Positions 1 to 9,348 of a DNA stretch of 64,000 bases are shown here, piece after piece. The first letter of the stretch is position 1; every line of letters begins with the position of its first letter. The DNA is from Siphonodentalium dalli (Eukaryota > Mollusca > Scaphopoda > Gadilida > Siphonodentaliidae): positions 51,933,899 to 51,997,898 of the forward strand of contig CP136067.1 in the NCBI GenBank assembly GCA_032622095.1, read 5' to 3'. The notes beneath the pieces are model-generated. The model worked only from the letters and a program-made list of their open reading frames with translations. It was not told the origin of the DNA and did no database searches. The position numbers were made by a program, and so were the translations under genes.

Positions 1-483
1 TTAAAGATACGGGCGGCGTTGGCTGTGGGTATGCAGTTAAAATATTCACCTCCGTCAAAAACCGCCATGAACAGAAAGAATAGTAAAATGTAGACAGACC
101 TTGTTCTTATACCAATCAGAAATATGGCATAAACAGTATGTTATTGTCAAATGTTTTTCCTTTGTTATGTATACAAAAGCAAAAAACGTTACGGAATCTA
201 GTTTTTGTTTAAATCCGGATATGGTAAACATAAAGAGCGTTATTTATTACTGTTTATTACTATATGGAAATAATAAAGAGCGTTAATATATCATTTGTGT
301 GTGATTAACCAATAGAATTGCGCTGTGTTATGTAAACAGAAGCAAAACTTCTGTAACACAAGCAGGCTCGTGTTTATGTACACATCGTACGTTTATGTAC
401 ACCATCGTATGTCTTGACGACAATATACTATTTAAGCGCTGATTATGTTTGGCATATGAACAAAACTATATATATTTTAATAT
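1..483 (+). mobile_element. F1 element, right-truncated (L of unit A)
   Basis: Homologous to the R copy up to the shared TATATTTTAATAT near 483. It then diverges, so the right inverted end is missing. Relative to R it has an extra piece in the stretch around 370-410, where TACAC..CGTACG and TACACCATCGTATG are duplicated. Together with 6311-6839 it forms a direct repeat flanking almost all of L, the substrate for the collapse seen in units C and D. Confidence 0.7.
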
Positions 484-509
484 ATGTTAAGTTAGACTGA
501 TAAATAGTA

Positions 510-621
510 TATATGCATATATATATATGCAAGGCTCTCAATGGGAGACTCACATATATAAGAGAACGAACTGGCACATGAACTTTAATGCTGTACCAGC
601 GCAGCTCCAGTCATGAAAGGG
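510..621. mobile_element. E1 MITE remnant, left part deleted (unit A)
   Basis: Keeps the right hairpin arm and the right end AGCTCCAGTCATGAAAGGG (603-621). The left end, first hairpin and flank found in unit B (about 13588-13890) are missing. The junction follows AAATAGT at 509 and enters an AT-rich ATATATGCATAT run, suggesting a deletion that ended within a hairpin arm. Confidence 0.65.
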
Positions 622-719
622 ATATACAGGGTTTCCACTATGGGGTCAGGAAGTCTCATTTTGAGTAATTCACCCAAGCCATTTTTCCACCAGGCCTGTA
701 ATTATGGTGTCGGACATTT

Positions 720-812
720 GCAGAAAGGGGTCCCCAGAGGGTGATTTTAGTGACACTACCCTGAACAGTGGGCTAGCATCACCGAATTCATCATCCGGGG
801 ACCTCAATCTGC
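720..812. repeat. Foldback hairpin family FB1, L copy
   Basis: Begins GCAGAAAGGGGTCCCCAGAG and ends with the inverse-type GGGGACCTCAATCTGC. It is a decayed version of the hairpin at 10485-10577. Other copies are 14096-14188, 39382-39474 and 52758-52850. A fragment with only the outer arms (AATGAGG ... GACCTCATTCTG) lies at 971-1001. Confidence 0.65.
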
Positions 813-1049
813 TATGGGAGACCTAGACACAGATTTAAGTTCCCAGATGGTGAAGATGGTGCAATGCATTGTGTTGTCTGCCAATTTGGGGATATAGAGA
901 AACTGAACTAAAAAAGAAATAGAATCAAACTAAAAAAGTAGTTAATTTGGTAATAAAGATACTTTCCAGAGATAATGAGGCCTGTGGGGGACCTCATTCT
1001 GAAAATGTCCGGCACCATATTTTCAGGCTGCCTGATCATTGTTAACTAA

Positions 1050-1134
1050 TACAGTAATGCCCTAAGTAAAGTAATCAACAATGGGCCATAATTCTGCTGT
1101 GGTTAAGGAGTCGATTACTTAGGGCATTAGTGTA
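1050..1134. repeat. Foldback family FB2, short copy (L)
   Basis: Ends CAGTAATGCCCTAAGTAA and TTACTTAGGGCATTAGTG are inverted. The interior shares TAATTCTGCTGTGGTTAAGG with the complete FB2 element at 11367. Copies are at 14427-14506 (a 5-bp duplication fewer), 39712-39796 and 53089-53168. Confidence 0.65.
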
Positions 1135-1786
1135 CATGTATGTAAGTAGAAATTACTTCAAACTAGCCAGCGGATGAAGGTCTCATGTTAGCATGTGATG
1201 GTAAATCAAGAATATTTCATGGGATAGTATCAGGCATCAACATTAATTTAAAATTATAAAATGTTATTCCCGCTTGAAATAGTAACATTTTCAGCATGAT
1301 TAGTTGGCCCACAATGTCTGTGCCATACAATTTCAACCTATTTTTCTTCAGATTCACGATGTTCAAAACACAGAATTAGGGCCGGGAATCCTTGTCTTAT
1401 TATCATATATTTTGGGATTTAAACGGATGTGACTCATTTGAACCCCAAAATTAGTATACATAATATGGTAAGAGTTATCTCAAAATATACTTACGCGGGA
1501 GATATCTGAACAATTTTTATTTATAAATTTGAGATTGTTTTGTTTGTGCCAGTCCATTTTTGTTCTATCAGTGGTCACATAAAAATTGCACCTGTAGACC
1601 ATAGGAAGAAAATCTAGACCCGTCGTCCCTCTGAAACATTTATGGTGCTACATAATTTTGGTGATAAAAACAAACAGAATGCAATTGAGTGAAATTTTAA
1701 AATAATATCCTGTTATGGTAACCCAATGAACTTTTGCCGGACAGTCAGTTTCCGAATCCAGAATTTCAATGAATACATTTAATGGC
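1135..1786. other. L segment stretch without recognised gene
   Basis: AT-rich sequence before E2. Type A carries 16 bp more than type B near 1549-1580, where CATTTTTGTTCTATCA sits between two CAGT-type words. This could be a microhomology deletion in B. Confidence 0.5.
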
Positions 1787-2192
1787 TTAACCCTTTCAGT
1801 GCCAGGTCTGATTTTTGTATCAACCCATATACCCTGTGCCAATGCATTCTCTTATATATGCGAGTCGACCATAGGTCGCCTCGCATATATAAGAGAATGC
1901 ATTGGCCTAACAATTTTTCATCATTTGTTATTATTTTTCACAATTTTTTACAATTTTAATAATTTTTTTCTTATATTCTTTAACAGACTTATGTTGTAGG
2001 TTTAGTGCCAGGGAATCTTACGTTTTTCATGGGCATCAAAATTATTACTATGAATACTTGGTGATAGTTTTGAGTTATAACATGCCCCTAAGGTTTTATC
2101 CAGTAAAATAATTAAAAAAAAAAAAAAAAAAACGATTTTACAGATCGTAAATTAGGGCCGGTGAGATCGGCCCCTGGCACTGAAAGGGTTAA
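1787..2192. mobile_element. E2 TTAA MITE (unit A)
   Basis: The element at 1791-2188 is flanked on both sides by TTAA (1787-1790, 2189-2192). Its ends are a perfect 16-bp inverted repeat, CCCTTTCAGTGCCAGG. TTAA target duplication with CCC-starting ends is the pattern of the piggyBac superfamily, and the lack of a coding frame makes it non-autonomous. Inside, 1838-1906 is a 69-bp hairpin with a perfect 27-bp stem, and 2114-2132 is a run of 19 A. Part of the interior (TTTCTTATATTCTTTAAC region) is the reverse complement of the spacer of E5. Confidence 0.82.
1838..1906. repeat. 69-bp hairpin core of E2
   Basis: The outer 27 bases on each side (1838-1864 and 1880-1906) are perfect reverse complements. 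The 15-base centre itself pairs CGACC with GGTCG. Each arm contains TATATAAGAGAATGC in outward orientation. The same core recurs in E1, E3, E4 and E5. Confidence 0.9.
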
Positions 2193-2539
2193 TTAAATAT
2201 TTATGTTTGGCTGAAACTTGGAATATACCACTAGATGTCTAATGACAACTGGCTACATCACAACCCTTAGAGGAAACTCTGGTATATTGTAAATAACAAT
2301 GGCAATTAGTTACATACTATTAATTAAACATTCAAATCGTTTATCACATACAACAACAACATGAACATGTCATCAATCCATCAGCTTTCAAAACCTCAGT
2401 TTAACAAAGCTCTCAAATCGCTCAAACCTTTACATGATTATCACTATTGTTAACACATTCAGACGACCATGATTCAATCATAAGTGGGGGAGACAGGCCC
2501 CTAAAAAATTGTGCATAGTTTGTTCACACGAGTATGATG

Positions 2540-2750
2540 TCGTCGCAGATGAAGATATTGTAGGTTCTTTGTAAGCCATGGTTAATCACGTGATTGACAA
2601 CTCTAAGATCTTTCCATCTACGATTTTTACGTATACACAACTGCGATTACGTCGCAAGTGGAGGATTTCGCATCTAAAATCAAACAGTACTTGATATTAT
2701 TTTTTTACTCGCGATCTTGTCGTGAGCATGCGCAGTCCAACTACCGGTTA
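2540..2750. promoter_or_regulatory. E-box and NRF1-like sites (L)
   Basis: TCACGTGA at 2586-2593 and GCATGCGCAG at 2727-2736 (close to the NRF1 consensus) lie in a CpG-richer island of the AT-rich L segment, just upstream of E3. No gene follows. The A' copy is at 41202-41412; type-B copies are near 15890-16105 and 54552-54767. Confidence 0.25.
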
Positions 2751-2836
2751 CTACATACGACAGAAATAATTCAACTTACGATTGAATCAGGGTCATCTGA
2801 ACGTTCACTTACAAAGGCCGAGAAGTGAGAGAGTAA

Positions 2837-3079
2837 CCCTTTCATGGCGGAGCTTCGATGGTGCAGCATTAAAGATCCTGTGCCAGTGCATTCTTATATA
2901 TACATAGGGAGCCTCGCATATATAAGAGAATGCACTGGCTTAGAAGGCCAAGGTTAATATTGTTAGGCCAATGTATTCACTTATATATGCGAGGCTCCAA
3001 TGGGAGACTCAAATATATAAGAGAATGCATTGGCACAGGGTTATTCTCAAAATTTCAGGAAGCTCCAGTCATGGAATGG
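2837..3079. mobile_element. E3 MITE with two hairpins (unit A)
   Basis: Left end CCCTTTCATGGCGGAGCTT is answered by right end AAGCTCCAGTCATGGAATGG (about 3060-3079), an imperfect inverted repeat of the E1 end family. The flanks read GTAA and TTAC, a decayed TTAA pair. Inside are two hairpins, 2882-2939 and 2967-3034, both variants of the CCAATGCATTC core. Open frames at 2930-3292 and 2971-3396 start inside this element. Confidence 0.65.
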
Positions 3080-3260
3080 TTACCTTTTTCTTTACTACAT
3101 GGATTCTCTTGGCAATTATCAATGTATACATTGGAATGGTCCATTGTTCATTTGGAGGGATATTCAGGAAATATAAGCAGACGACAGACAGACAAAATGA
3201 TAATTATAAGATTTCAGAAGTATTGCTATTCATTGGAGGGAAATTTTCAAATAAAAAACT
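3080..3260 (+). repeat. Diverged inverted repeat, left member
   Basis: TTCAGGAAATATAAGCAGAC and flanking sequence are matched in reverse by 5555-5720. The match starts directly at the right border of E3. An open frame of 141 codons (2971-3396) crosses it, with a hydrophobic stretch. The frame is broken by a one-base deletion in unit B, so I do not call a gene. Copies are near 16412-16592, 41742-41922 and 55074-55254. Confidence 0.5.
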
Positions 3261-3993
3261 CAACAAACGACAAATGGCCTATGGCCGTATGATGAACTTA
3301 TTTTCTGAACATTTCCTGAGGGAATTTCTCATCAGTGAGTATTTAGTAGAGAAAGGGTTAAATCCAGACAGTTATTTTCAACAGGTTCCAAATTAAAGAT
3401 ATATTATGTACTTATTCAGGTGCGTGAAACTAGTAAGTTGGTATTCAGGCACTATGTCAACTGGAGGAATATAGCATTCTAGTAACATTGCCGAAAATTT
3501 CAAACAAATCGACATTACCACTCCAAAGAAAACATCGTCTGAACTACGCGCAATTGTAAATATTTACTTCTCAATTCAGGACGCAACTATCTGCGATAAG
3601 CTAACAAAAACGATTTCGCCATCGAGAGTCACTGTATTTAATTAATATATAAGAATGGCAGTGTTTGTTTTCAATTTGGATATAATATTTGTAAAAATTA
3701 CTACTTTGAGCAAGATTATTCTCCCTACCGGAGTGTTTCACACCACTTTAAAGATACAAGAATTTCACTTGAAATATTTTTCAAAGGACAAAGTAAACAA
3801 ATCAACTAACAGTTATTTTATATGATATTCCGTTGTGGAATGGCACGCTAATTCAAACAAACTCGTAATTAAACAGGTCTGGCACATTCCAAATTCAACT
3901 ATTATTGTTCAATATGGCTATTTCTATTTAACATGTTCGATAAAAGAGGCATAACCTAAAATCAGATGATACAAATATACCTGAAGAATAGTG
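3261..3993. other. L segment stretch without recognised gene
   Basis: AT-rich, between the inverted-repeat member and E4. No hairpin or frame that I would support. Confidence 0.45.
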
Positions 3994-4198
3994 TTAACCC
4001 CTTTCATGACTGGAGCTTACTGAAATTTTGCGAAAACCCTGTGCCAATGCATTCTCTTATATATGTGAGTCGCCCAAAAATACATTGGCCTAACAATATT
4101 TGCCACGACCTAACAAGCCAGTACATTCTCTTATATATACGAGGCTCCCTATGGGAGACTCACATATATAGGAGAATGCAATGGCGCAGGGTATTTAA
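3994..4198. mobile_element. E4 TTAA MITE, right end degraded (unit A)
   Basis: Begins TTAACCCCTTTCATGACTGG, the E1/E3 end family. A first, damaged hairpin is followed by a second at 4117-4185. The right inverted end is not recognisable; a TTAA at 4195-4198 may mark where the element stops. Confidence 0.55.
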
Positions 4199-4500
4199 TG
4201 TTGTGGATTGACACGCTAATTCAAACAAACTCTTTGTTTACTTTGTCTATAATCACAGTTGCTACAGTTATGCCGACAGCTATCTCCCATTGGTGAAATA
4301 CTTATAATATAATTTGATGATACTAAATATATAAGGAAGCATAAGCTGCCAAATCAGATTTAACAACATAATCCTAGTGTTATTTCATTTGCTATGTTAA
4401 AAAATAATGAGATTCTAGAAACCCTTTCAACAATGGATATTTTCTATGTCAGCTTTTAATAAGATTGTTAGGGCATGGTAAAATACGCATGTGGTAATTT

Positions 4501-4691
4501 CAACAATGGGCCATAACTGAGGTGAAAATTGGCGAGCGGAACCAAAATTCAAACTTGACCTGTATTTTGGGCTATTAAACCCACAAATCAAATTTCAGTC
4601 CATTCAGTTAAGACTTACTAAAGTTATCATCCGGAAAAGAAAAAAAGCGAACAGACGGATGGACGGCTATACAGACCAATAACATAATGCG
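4501..4691 (+). repeat. Dispersed repeat of mollusc type
   Basis: Starts CAACAATGGGCCATAACTG and runs through GCGAGCGGAACCAAAATTC and AAAGTTATCATCCGGAAAAG to ACGGATGGACGGC and CCAATAACATAATGC. From memory this order of phrases is frequent in bivalve intergenic DNA; I cannot verify it here. Copies are at about 17832-18022, 43163-43353 and 56494-56684. Confidence 0.45.
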
Positions 4692-5554
4692 TTGTTTTTT
4701 TCAACACAGGAGTATATAAATAATCCAAACTGGATTTATTGGTCAAAAGCCCAAAATATTGATGGATGGACAGATTACATAATACAATGTTTATTCCAAC
4801 GGGCATATAAAGAGGGTTTTAGCCATTCTCTAAGTCACTCTGAGTCTTTCGTAATCTCATCGACTTGTCATTCGCAAAAGGCATGAGATCTTATCCCAAT
4901 TTACATCACACTGTCTTAAGTAAATCATTTAGATTGGACTATTTCATCTTAGTGTAAGTTCTGATTGGCAGTAGTTACATGGAATCCCAGGGGTCGTAAA
5001 TAGACTCTCCAAGAGAGGTAATCAGGCCCACTACTGGAATTACCTAACCATAGATGTCAATTTTCCAGATATATAGCAAATCAGATATAATGCTAAATAA
5101 ATAAATATACTGTGTTCTCTGGCACCTCTAACCACTGTAAAGAGATTACTCAAAATTGTATTTGCAGTTTTGACCCAAATTTTCAAAAAGTTCAAAACTC
5201 TTCAGATTCTATAATTTATTCACAATTAGAAATTTAGATAGGTTTCTGACATAATGAGTAAAAGGCGTTGGAGAATAGATTTTATACATTGCTTCGAAAT
5301 TTGTAGGATTTTTTACTAAAAAATTACCCATACATCCATTAATTTCTAGAATTCTTGGGGAACAACTATTAAAAATGAAAACAAATTAGCCTCCCTCCCT
5401 CATCCAGTTTCCCGTAATACTTGACTAAGAAAACAGGTCTAACATATATGTTTGCATTACCTGATAGTGATAAATATTAATCCTTTCTTTAGTCAATAAT
5501 AATTGACAAGTAATTCCCTTGTTCAGATAATAAGTTTAACAAACAGCTGAACTT
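4692..5554. other. L segment stretch without recognised gene
   Basis: AT-rich. A 64-codon frame at 4692-4886 is interrupted in unit B by loss of 4 bases (GATGGATGGACAG reduced to GATGGACAG), which argues against coding. Nothing else recognised. Confidence 0.5.
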
Positions 5555-5720
5555 ATTGCAGGAACATTTCCCACCTACTAAAAGAAGTCCTTCTGTATTA
5601 TCTGTTTCTCTGTCTGTTGTCTACTTATGTTTCCTGAACACACCTTCAGATGAATAACAGACCATTCCATGTACGATATTATAACTGATGGAAGAGTCCA
5701 TTTAGTAAAGAAAAGGTTAA
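5555..5720 (-). repeat. Diverged inverted repeat, right member
   Basis: Contains CTGTCTGTTGTCTACTTATG and GTTTCCTGAA, the inverse of the left member with many substitutions. Read on the minus strand it also shares a short peptide-level pattern (GVFRK.K.TTDR versus GIFRKYKQTTDR) but holds stops. Most likely two old copies of one repeat in opposite orientation. Copies are near 18881-19046, 44217-44382 and 57543-57708. Confidence 0.45.
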
Positions 5721-5920
5721 AGAGTATTCTAACTTAACTTTTAGGCCCAAACAAAATTATTTGAGTCTCAAAAGAAAAATAATTCTGAAGGGATGATTTT
5801 ATTTTAATTTTTAATGTTTTTTTGTGCACATCGTAAGCATGGATCATGATAGCTTCCACCATGATATCTAGTAATATTTCAGAAAATGTAGAGGGAACTT
5901 TGTTTTGCATACACATTCAT

Positions 5921-6026
5921 AAGCTTTCCGATGAATGGCAAAAGCCATATTTCCGACTAAATCCTGAAAAGTTACCCATAATTCTGCTGTGTTTAAGGAG
6001 TCAATTAGTTAGGACATTACTGTAAC
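5921..6026. repeat. Foldback family FB2, half element (L)
   Basis: Holds only the loop and right arm of the FB2 palindrome, from GCTTTCCGATGAATGGC to GGACATTACTGTAAC. The left arm is missing. Copies are at 19249-19355, 44583-44688 and 57911-58017. Confidence 0.6.
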
Positions 6027-6310
6027 AATTACATTGTGCTACCAGTATACCTGTATGACATAGGGATTACCAATAATGTTCTAACGCCCGTGACTATTCA
6101 CAATTGTTATTGTTGTCAATAAATTGACACCTCTCCATTATAACATGTGATCGTAAATTTCCTCCAGTGCCTTTCAATTGTTTTGGAGTTACAATTTATT
6201 TTCCAGACTATGATGATTGGCTAATCATTTTCTTCAATGAAGTCATCTACTTAATGTTCTATGTCACTATGCATATACATGATAGTCAATCTATCAATCA
6301 AAGGGATATG

Positions 6311-6839
6311 TTAAAGATACGGGCGGCGTTGGCGGTGGTTATGCTGTTAAAATATTCAGCTCTGTCAAAAACTGCCATAAACAGAAATAATAGTGAAATA
6401 TAGACAGACTTTGTTCTTATACCAATCAGAAATATGGCATAAACAGTATGTTATTGTCAAATGTTTTTCCTTTGTTATGTAAACAAAAGCAAAAAACGTT
6501 ACAGAACCTGGCTTTTTTTTTTAGATCCGGATATGGTAAACATAAAGAGCATTATTTGTTACTGTTTTCCTGATATGGAAATAATAAAGAGCGTTTATAT
6601 CATTTGTGTGTGATTAACCGATAGAATTGCACAGTGTTAAGTAAACAGAAGCAAAACTTCTGTAACACGAGCAGGCTCTTGTTTACGTACACCATCGTAC
6701 GTCTTGACAAAAATATACTATTTACGCGCTGATTATGTTTGGCATAAGAACAAAACTTTATATATTTTAATATTCCTTCTGTTGATGGCGATTTGAACAA
6801 ATATGAAATTTCTGCAACGAACGCCGCCCGTGCCTTTAA
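6311..6839 (+). mobile_element. F1 MITE-like element, complete (unit A)
   Basis: The left end TTAAAGATACGGGCGGCGTT is matched in inverse by the right end AACGCCGCCCGTGCCTTTAA (6820-6839). Weaker inverted similarity continues inward about 60 bp: a CGCCATCAACAG-like stretch on the right answers TGCCATAAACAG on the left. No transposase frame is present, so it is non-autonomous. The outer TTAA could be a piggyBac-type target duplication, but the ends are GC-rich and unlike E1-E5, so the superfamily is unsettled. Confidence 0.72.
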
Positions 6840-7598
6840 GAGTTCATGTAAGTTGCAAATAATGCTCAATACATATTATATATGGATGTTGTTTTTTCTG
6901 TCATAATATCATAAATCAAAATAAAACGTCCCATGCTGGCCTGTTATTTCAAAGCAGCGGTGTCCGAGACTCAAATAATATTTTTTATTTGGCTTTAGGC
7001 TTCTTTCCATTTTATTCCACACCCATCGATACGAGGCACATGTATTCAACGGAATACGAGCCATTGAATACATATTAGTGTATACCTCTAGTTGAGTACA
7101 TGCCGGAACTATTCTCGTTGACGTTGTCGCCAAGAAAGATGACGTACATTACGTCAACGATCCTATTCGGGTGATGCCCTGAAAATTACTGGTTATTCAT
7201 CAGTTAAATCACAATAAAGGTAGTGCTAGTATCAATGAAGGTGACAGTAATGGATTTAATTTATATGACACAACGGTCTAGAAGAAATACAGAACACGAC
7301 TTGCATCATAGTCTCGAATCTTTTATCGAACTACCGTACTGACCCGCGTTTAGGCCCAGGGGGGCCTTTGTTTTATTTGAGCTCAAAAATCCAAGTGGGC
7401 TTAAACTCGAATATGACCCTTTGCAAACCAAAAATCCCAAGAAATCGGGAGAGTAAAACTGAAGAAATGGATCCAAAAAATAAAGTCGATCCAACAGAGA
7501 TTCGGGGAAATATACACGGCTTATAGATTAAATAAAGTTAAGTATAAGTTACTTTGAGAAAGTATTTTTTTCATTTTGATGTGTATATTAAAATATTA
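6840..7598. other. R segment stretch without recognised gene
   Basis: Apart from the short inverted repeat at 7116-7159 I see nothing here. Minus-strand frames of 74 and 62 codons (6909-7133 and 7306-7494) are short, unrecognised and without context, so I do not call them. Confidence 0.5.
7116..7159. repeat. Short inverted repeat CGTTGACGT / ACGTCAACG
   Basis: Nine-base perfect arms separated by 26 bases, in the otherwise featureless stretch downstream of F1. Confidence 0.5.
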
Positions 7599-7627
7599 GC
7601 AACCACAACGCGCAGGCGCGTTGTTGC
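7599..7627. repeat. GC-rich short inverted repeat
   Basis: CAACGCGC and GCGCGTTG flank a central AG, extended by GCAAC/GTTGC. It is a compact 29-bp hairpin in AT-rich surroundings, next to the CRE cluster. Present in all R copies. Confidence 0.6.
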
Positions 7628-7648
7628 TTTTCAAGTTTAGGCGTGAAT

Positions 7649-7975
7649 GACGTCATTAATTTTTACAATACCATGAAACAGCATTTCGACGCGATGAAAA
7701 TCCGGACAAGAAACATGGGTTAAAAATCACGTGACTTCCGCTTCGCTTTCGCACAGAATCATGGGAACAATAATATCCCAAAAAGAAACGGTGACACAGA
7801 ATCGGAAGTGGACCAACGGGATTGTTATAAAATTAACAACTTTAGTTTTTCTGAACAATTCCTACGTGATTTTGGCCTATAGATTAGTTTCGTTTGACCA
7901 ATTTCGTTGGTTAGCTGAATAAAATCAGCGAAGACGTCATGACATGGTCCATGACGTCATTTGCGTCATTTGGTG
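7649..7975. promoter_or_regulatory. CRE/E-box/ETS-like cluster (R)
   Basis: Perfect CRE octamers TGACGTCA lie at 7649-7656 and 7952-7959, with an ACGTCA half at 7934 in an imperfect 26-bp palindrome and a further TGCGTCAT just after. TCACGTGA (E-box palindrome) lies at 7727-7734, followed by the ETS-like CTTCCG. Such clustering is typical of metazoan promoters, but no downstream gene is visible. It could drive a non-coding transcript or be chance. Copies start at 20977, 27318, 33659, 46311 and 59639. Confidence 0.3.
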
Positions 7976-8620
7976 TTGTGGGCTAGAATCCAGAAAAAAT
8001 TGGTCTCCGCAGGAAACACTGATTTCACATCAGTATACTAGACTTGGTTGCATTTATAACCGTTTTCGCAAAAGATATATGCGAAAATAGCACAAGCAAA
8101 CGTGCCTGCTTCAGAATCAAATTACCACAGTTGATTAGCCAAGGATGTACCCTTTCCAACAATGTATAGCACGACATCGTGTGTTGCGCCGATGTTTACT
8201 TATGGTGTTTTGTAATAACGATCCCGCCTTAGCTGCGTGTAATTTTCCTCCGTACAAATTGCTTAGCGAAAAATCCCCCTAATAGGCGGACAACATATTC
8301 AATAAGTTCCCGTCTCGCAACGATTTGGCCTCACAGACATATCAGCCGCTTATCAATTCCTTCGAGATAAATGATTGAACCAATCTACCCTAACAAGGGG
8401 GATTTTTTCACGGTTGTATGTCGCGCGAATAGTATTGGCTGGCTGCCAGGTATTCACACTCAACATCGGAACGCGGCTTATTATTTGAAATCATTTGTGA
8501 GCAGTGGTGGCAGCGGGGAAGTCAAATTATATGTCCATCATAACATGGGTCGCCTTCGTTGGAGAAGTAGGAATTAAGCCTCAACCAAATTTGTTGTCAA
8601 GTTGACGTGGGGGGCTTATA
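7976..8620. other. R segment stretch without recognised gene
   Basis: Base composition is more balanced than in L. A plus-strand frame of 68 codons (8371-8577) is unrecognised and identical in all six copies, as is the non-coding DNA around it, so conservation gives no support. A short hairpin of CGAAAATCCCCC type may lie near 8270. Confidence 0.4.
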
Positions 8621-8654
8621 TGACCTTGACCTTGACCATAAAACGACCTTGACC
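8621..8654 (-). promoter_or_regulatory. TGACCTTGA cluster (orphan nuclear receptor half-site type)
   Basis: TGACCTTGA occurs at 8621 and overlapping at 8627, with a further GACCTTGACC at 8645. Its complement TCAAGGTCA is the extended half-site known for ERR/NR5A receptors. More copies occur inside T1 (near 9035 and 9050). The motif is probably a component of the repeat family rather than a selected enhancer. Confidence 0.3.
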
Positions 8655-8884
8655 TCTGTTGAAAGACATCTCACTTAAAGGGCCATTTTGCTAGATATGT
8701 GTTGCGATGTACGCGCTCATGTCAATATTCAGAGGCCTTTTATAGCTATCCTTTAGAAATATACCGGTATCGAGGCTCCTACATACGCGAGTCTGTATGT
8801 GACGAACAGAAACATGGGAGTACGATATCAATTTAAACTTGACCTCCATAAAGAATCTATTATATGTTTGAGGAAAGTTTTGGT

Positions 8885-8927
8885 CTGTGCGTGTGGGTGT
8901 GTGTGTATGTGTGTGTGTGTGTGTGTT
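8885..8927. repeat. GT microsatellite
   Basis: An interrupted (GT)n run ending in a TATGTGTGTGTG stretch. All six R copies (22213, 28554, 34895, 47547 and 60875 are the other starts) have the same length and interruptions as far as I can read. That is unusual for a fast-mutating microsatellite. Confidence 0.9.
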
Positions 8928-8934
8928 TCCGCGA

Positions 8935-9300
8935 TGGAATCGGAAACGGCTAACCGATTTTGACGAAACTTGCTACGGGTATGTAGTTTGACCTGTGGAC
9001 TAACATGGGTATATCCGTTTGCCCGTGCGGCGTCACCTTGACCTTCAAATGACCTTGAACTCAAGTTCTCCGCTGAGCCGATTTTCACCAAATTTGGTAT
9101 GTGTGGGTAGTTTCAGGCGCTGAGCAATTTCGTCACACCCGGATGCCCGTGCGGCGTGAACTTGAGATTTTAAATGACATTGAACTGTATCTGGGTATCC
9201 ACTGGGCCGATTTCCACCATTTTTTGGGGGTGTTGGTGTAGATGGGGATGCCAACAAATTTCGTCTCACCAACATGCCCGTCAGACAGGTACCCAGCTAA
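8935..9300. repeat. Short tandem array T1, three units of about 125 bp
   Basis: The motif CCGATTTT (CCGATTTC in the third unit) recurs at 8954, 9078 and 9207. Each is followed by a GGTATGT/GGTGT stretch, a GCCCGTGCGGCGT-like segment and a GACCTTGA/GACATTGA segment. Units are strongly diverged from one another. Copies are at 22263, 28604, 34945, 47597 and 60925. Similar arrays are familiar from bivalve genomes (memory, not searched). Confidence 0.7.
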
Positions 9301-9348
9301 AACCTAATGTATAGTTTGTGACTTTTGTCTGTTAGCTATGGCCGGGAA

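Larger units (their letters stand above)
1..6310. repeat. L segment of unit A
   Basis: Contents in order: truncated F1 (1-483), E1 remnant (510-621), foldback hairpin (720-812), small foldback (1050-1134), E2 (1787-2192), candidate regulatory stretch (2540-2750), E3 (2837-3079), E4 (3994-4198), dispersed repeat (4501-4691), inverted-repeat partner (5555-5720) and a half foldback (5921-6026). Other copies are 13080-19639, 38663-44972 and 51742-58301. Apart from shared mobile elements it is not homologous to R. Confidence 0.88.

Noticed and set aside
2971-3396. 141-codon frame with a hydrophobic stretch in unit A
   Set aside because: It begins inside MITE E3 and is frameshifted by a one-base deletion in unit B, giving a 107-codon frame. 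No family recognised.
8371-8577. 68-codon frame identical in all six R copies
   Set aside because: Identity is shared by all surrounding non-coding DNA, so it is not evidence of selection. No start context, domain or partner exon is seen.
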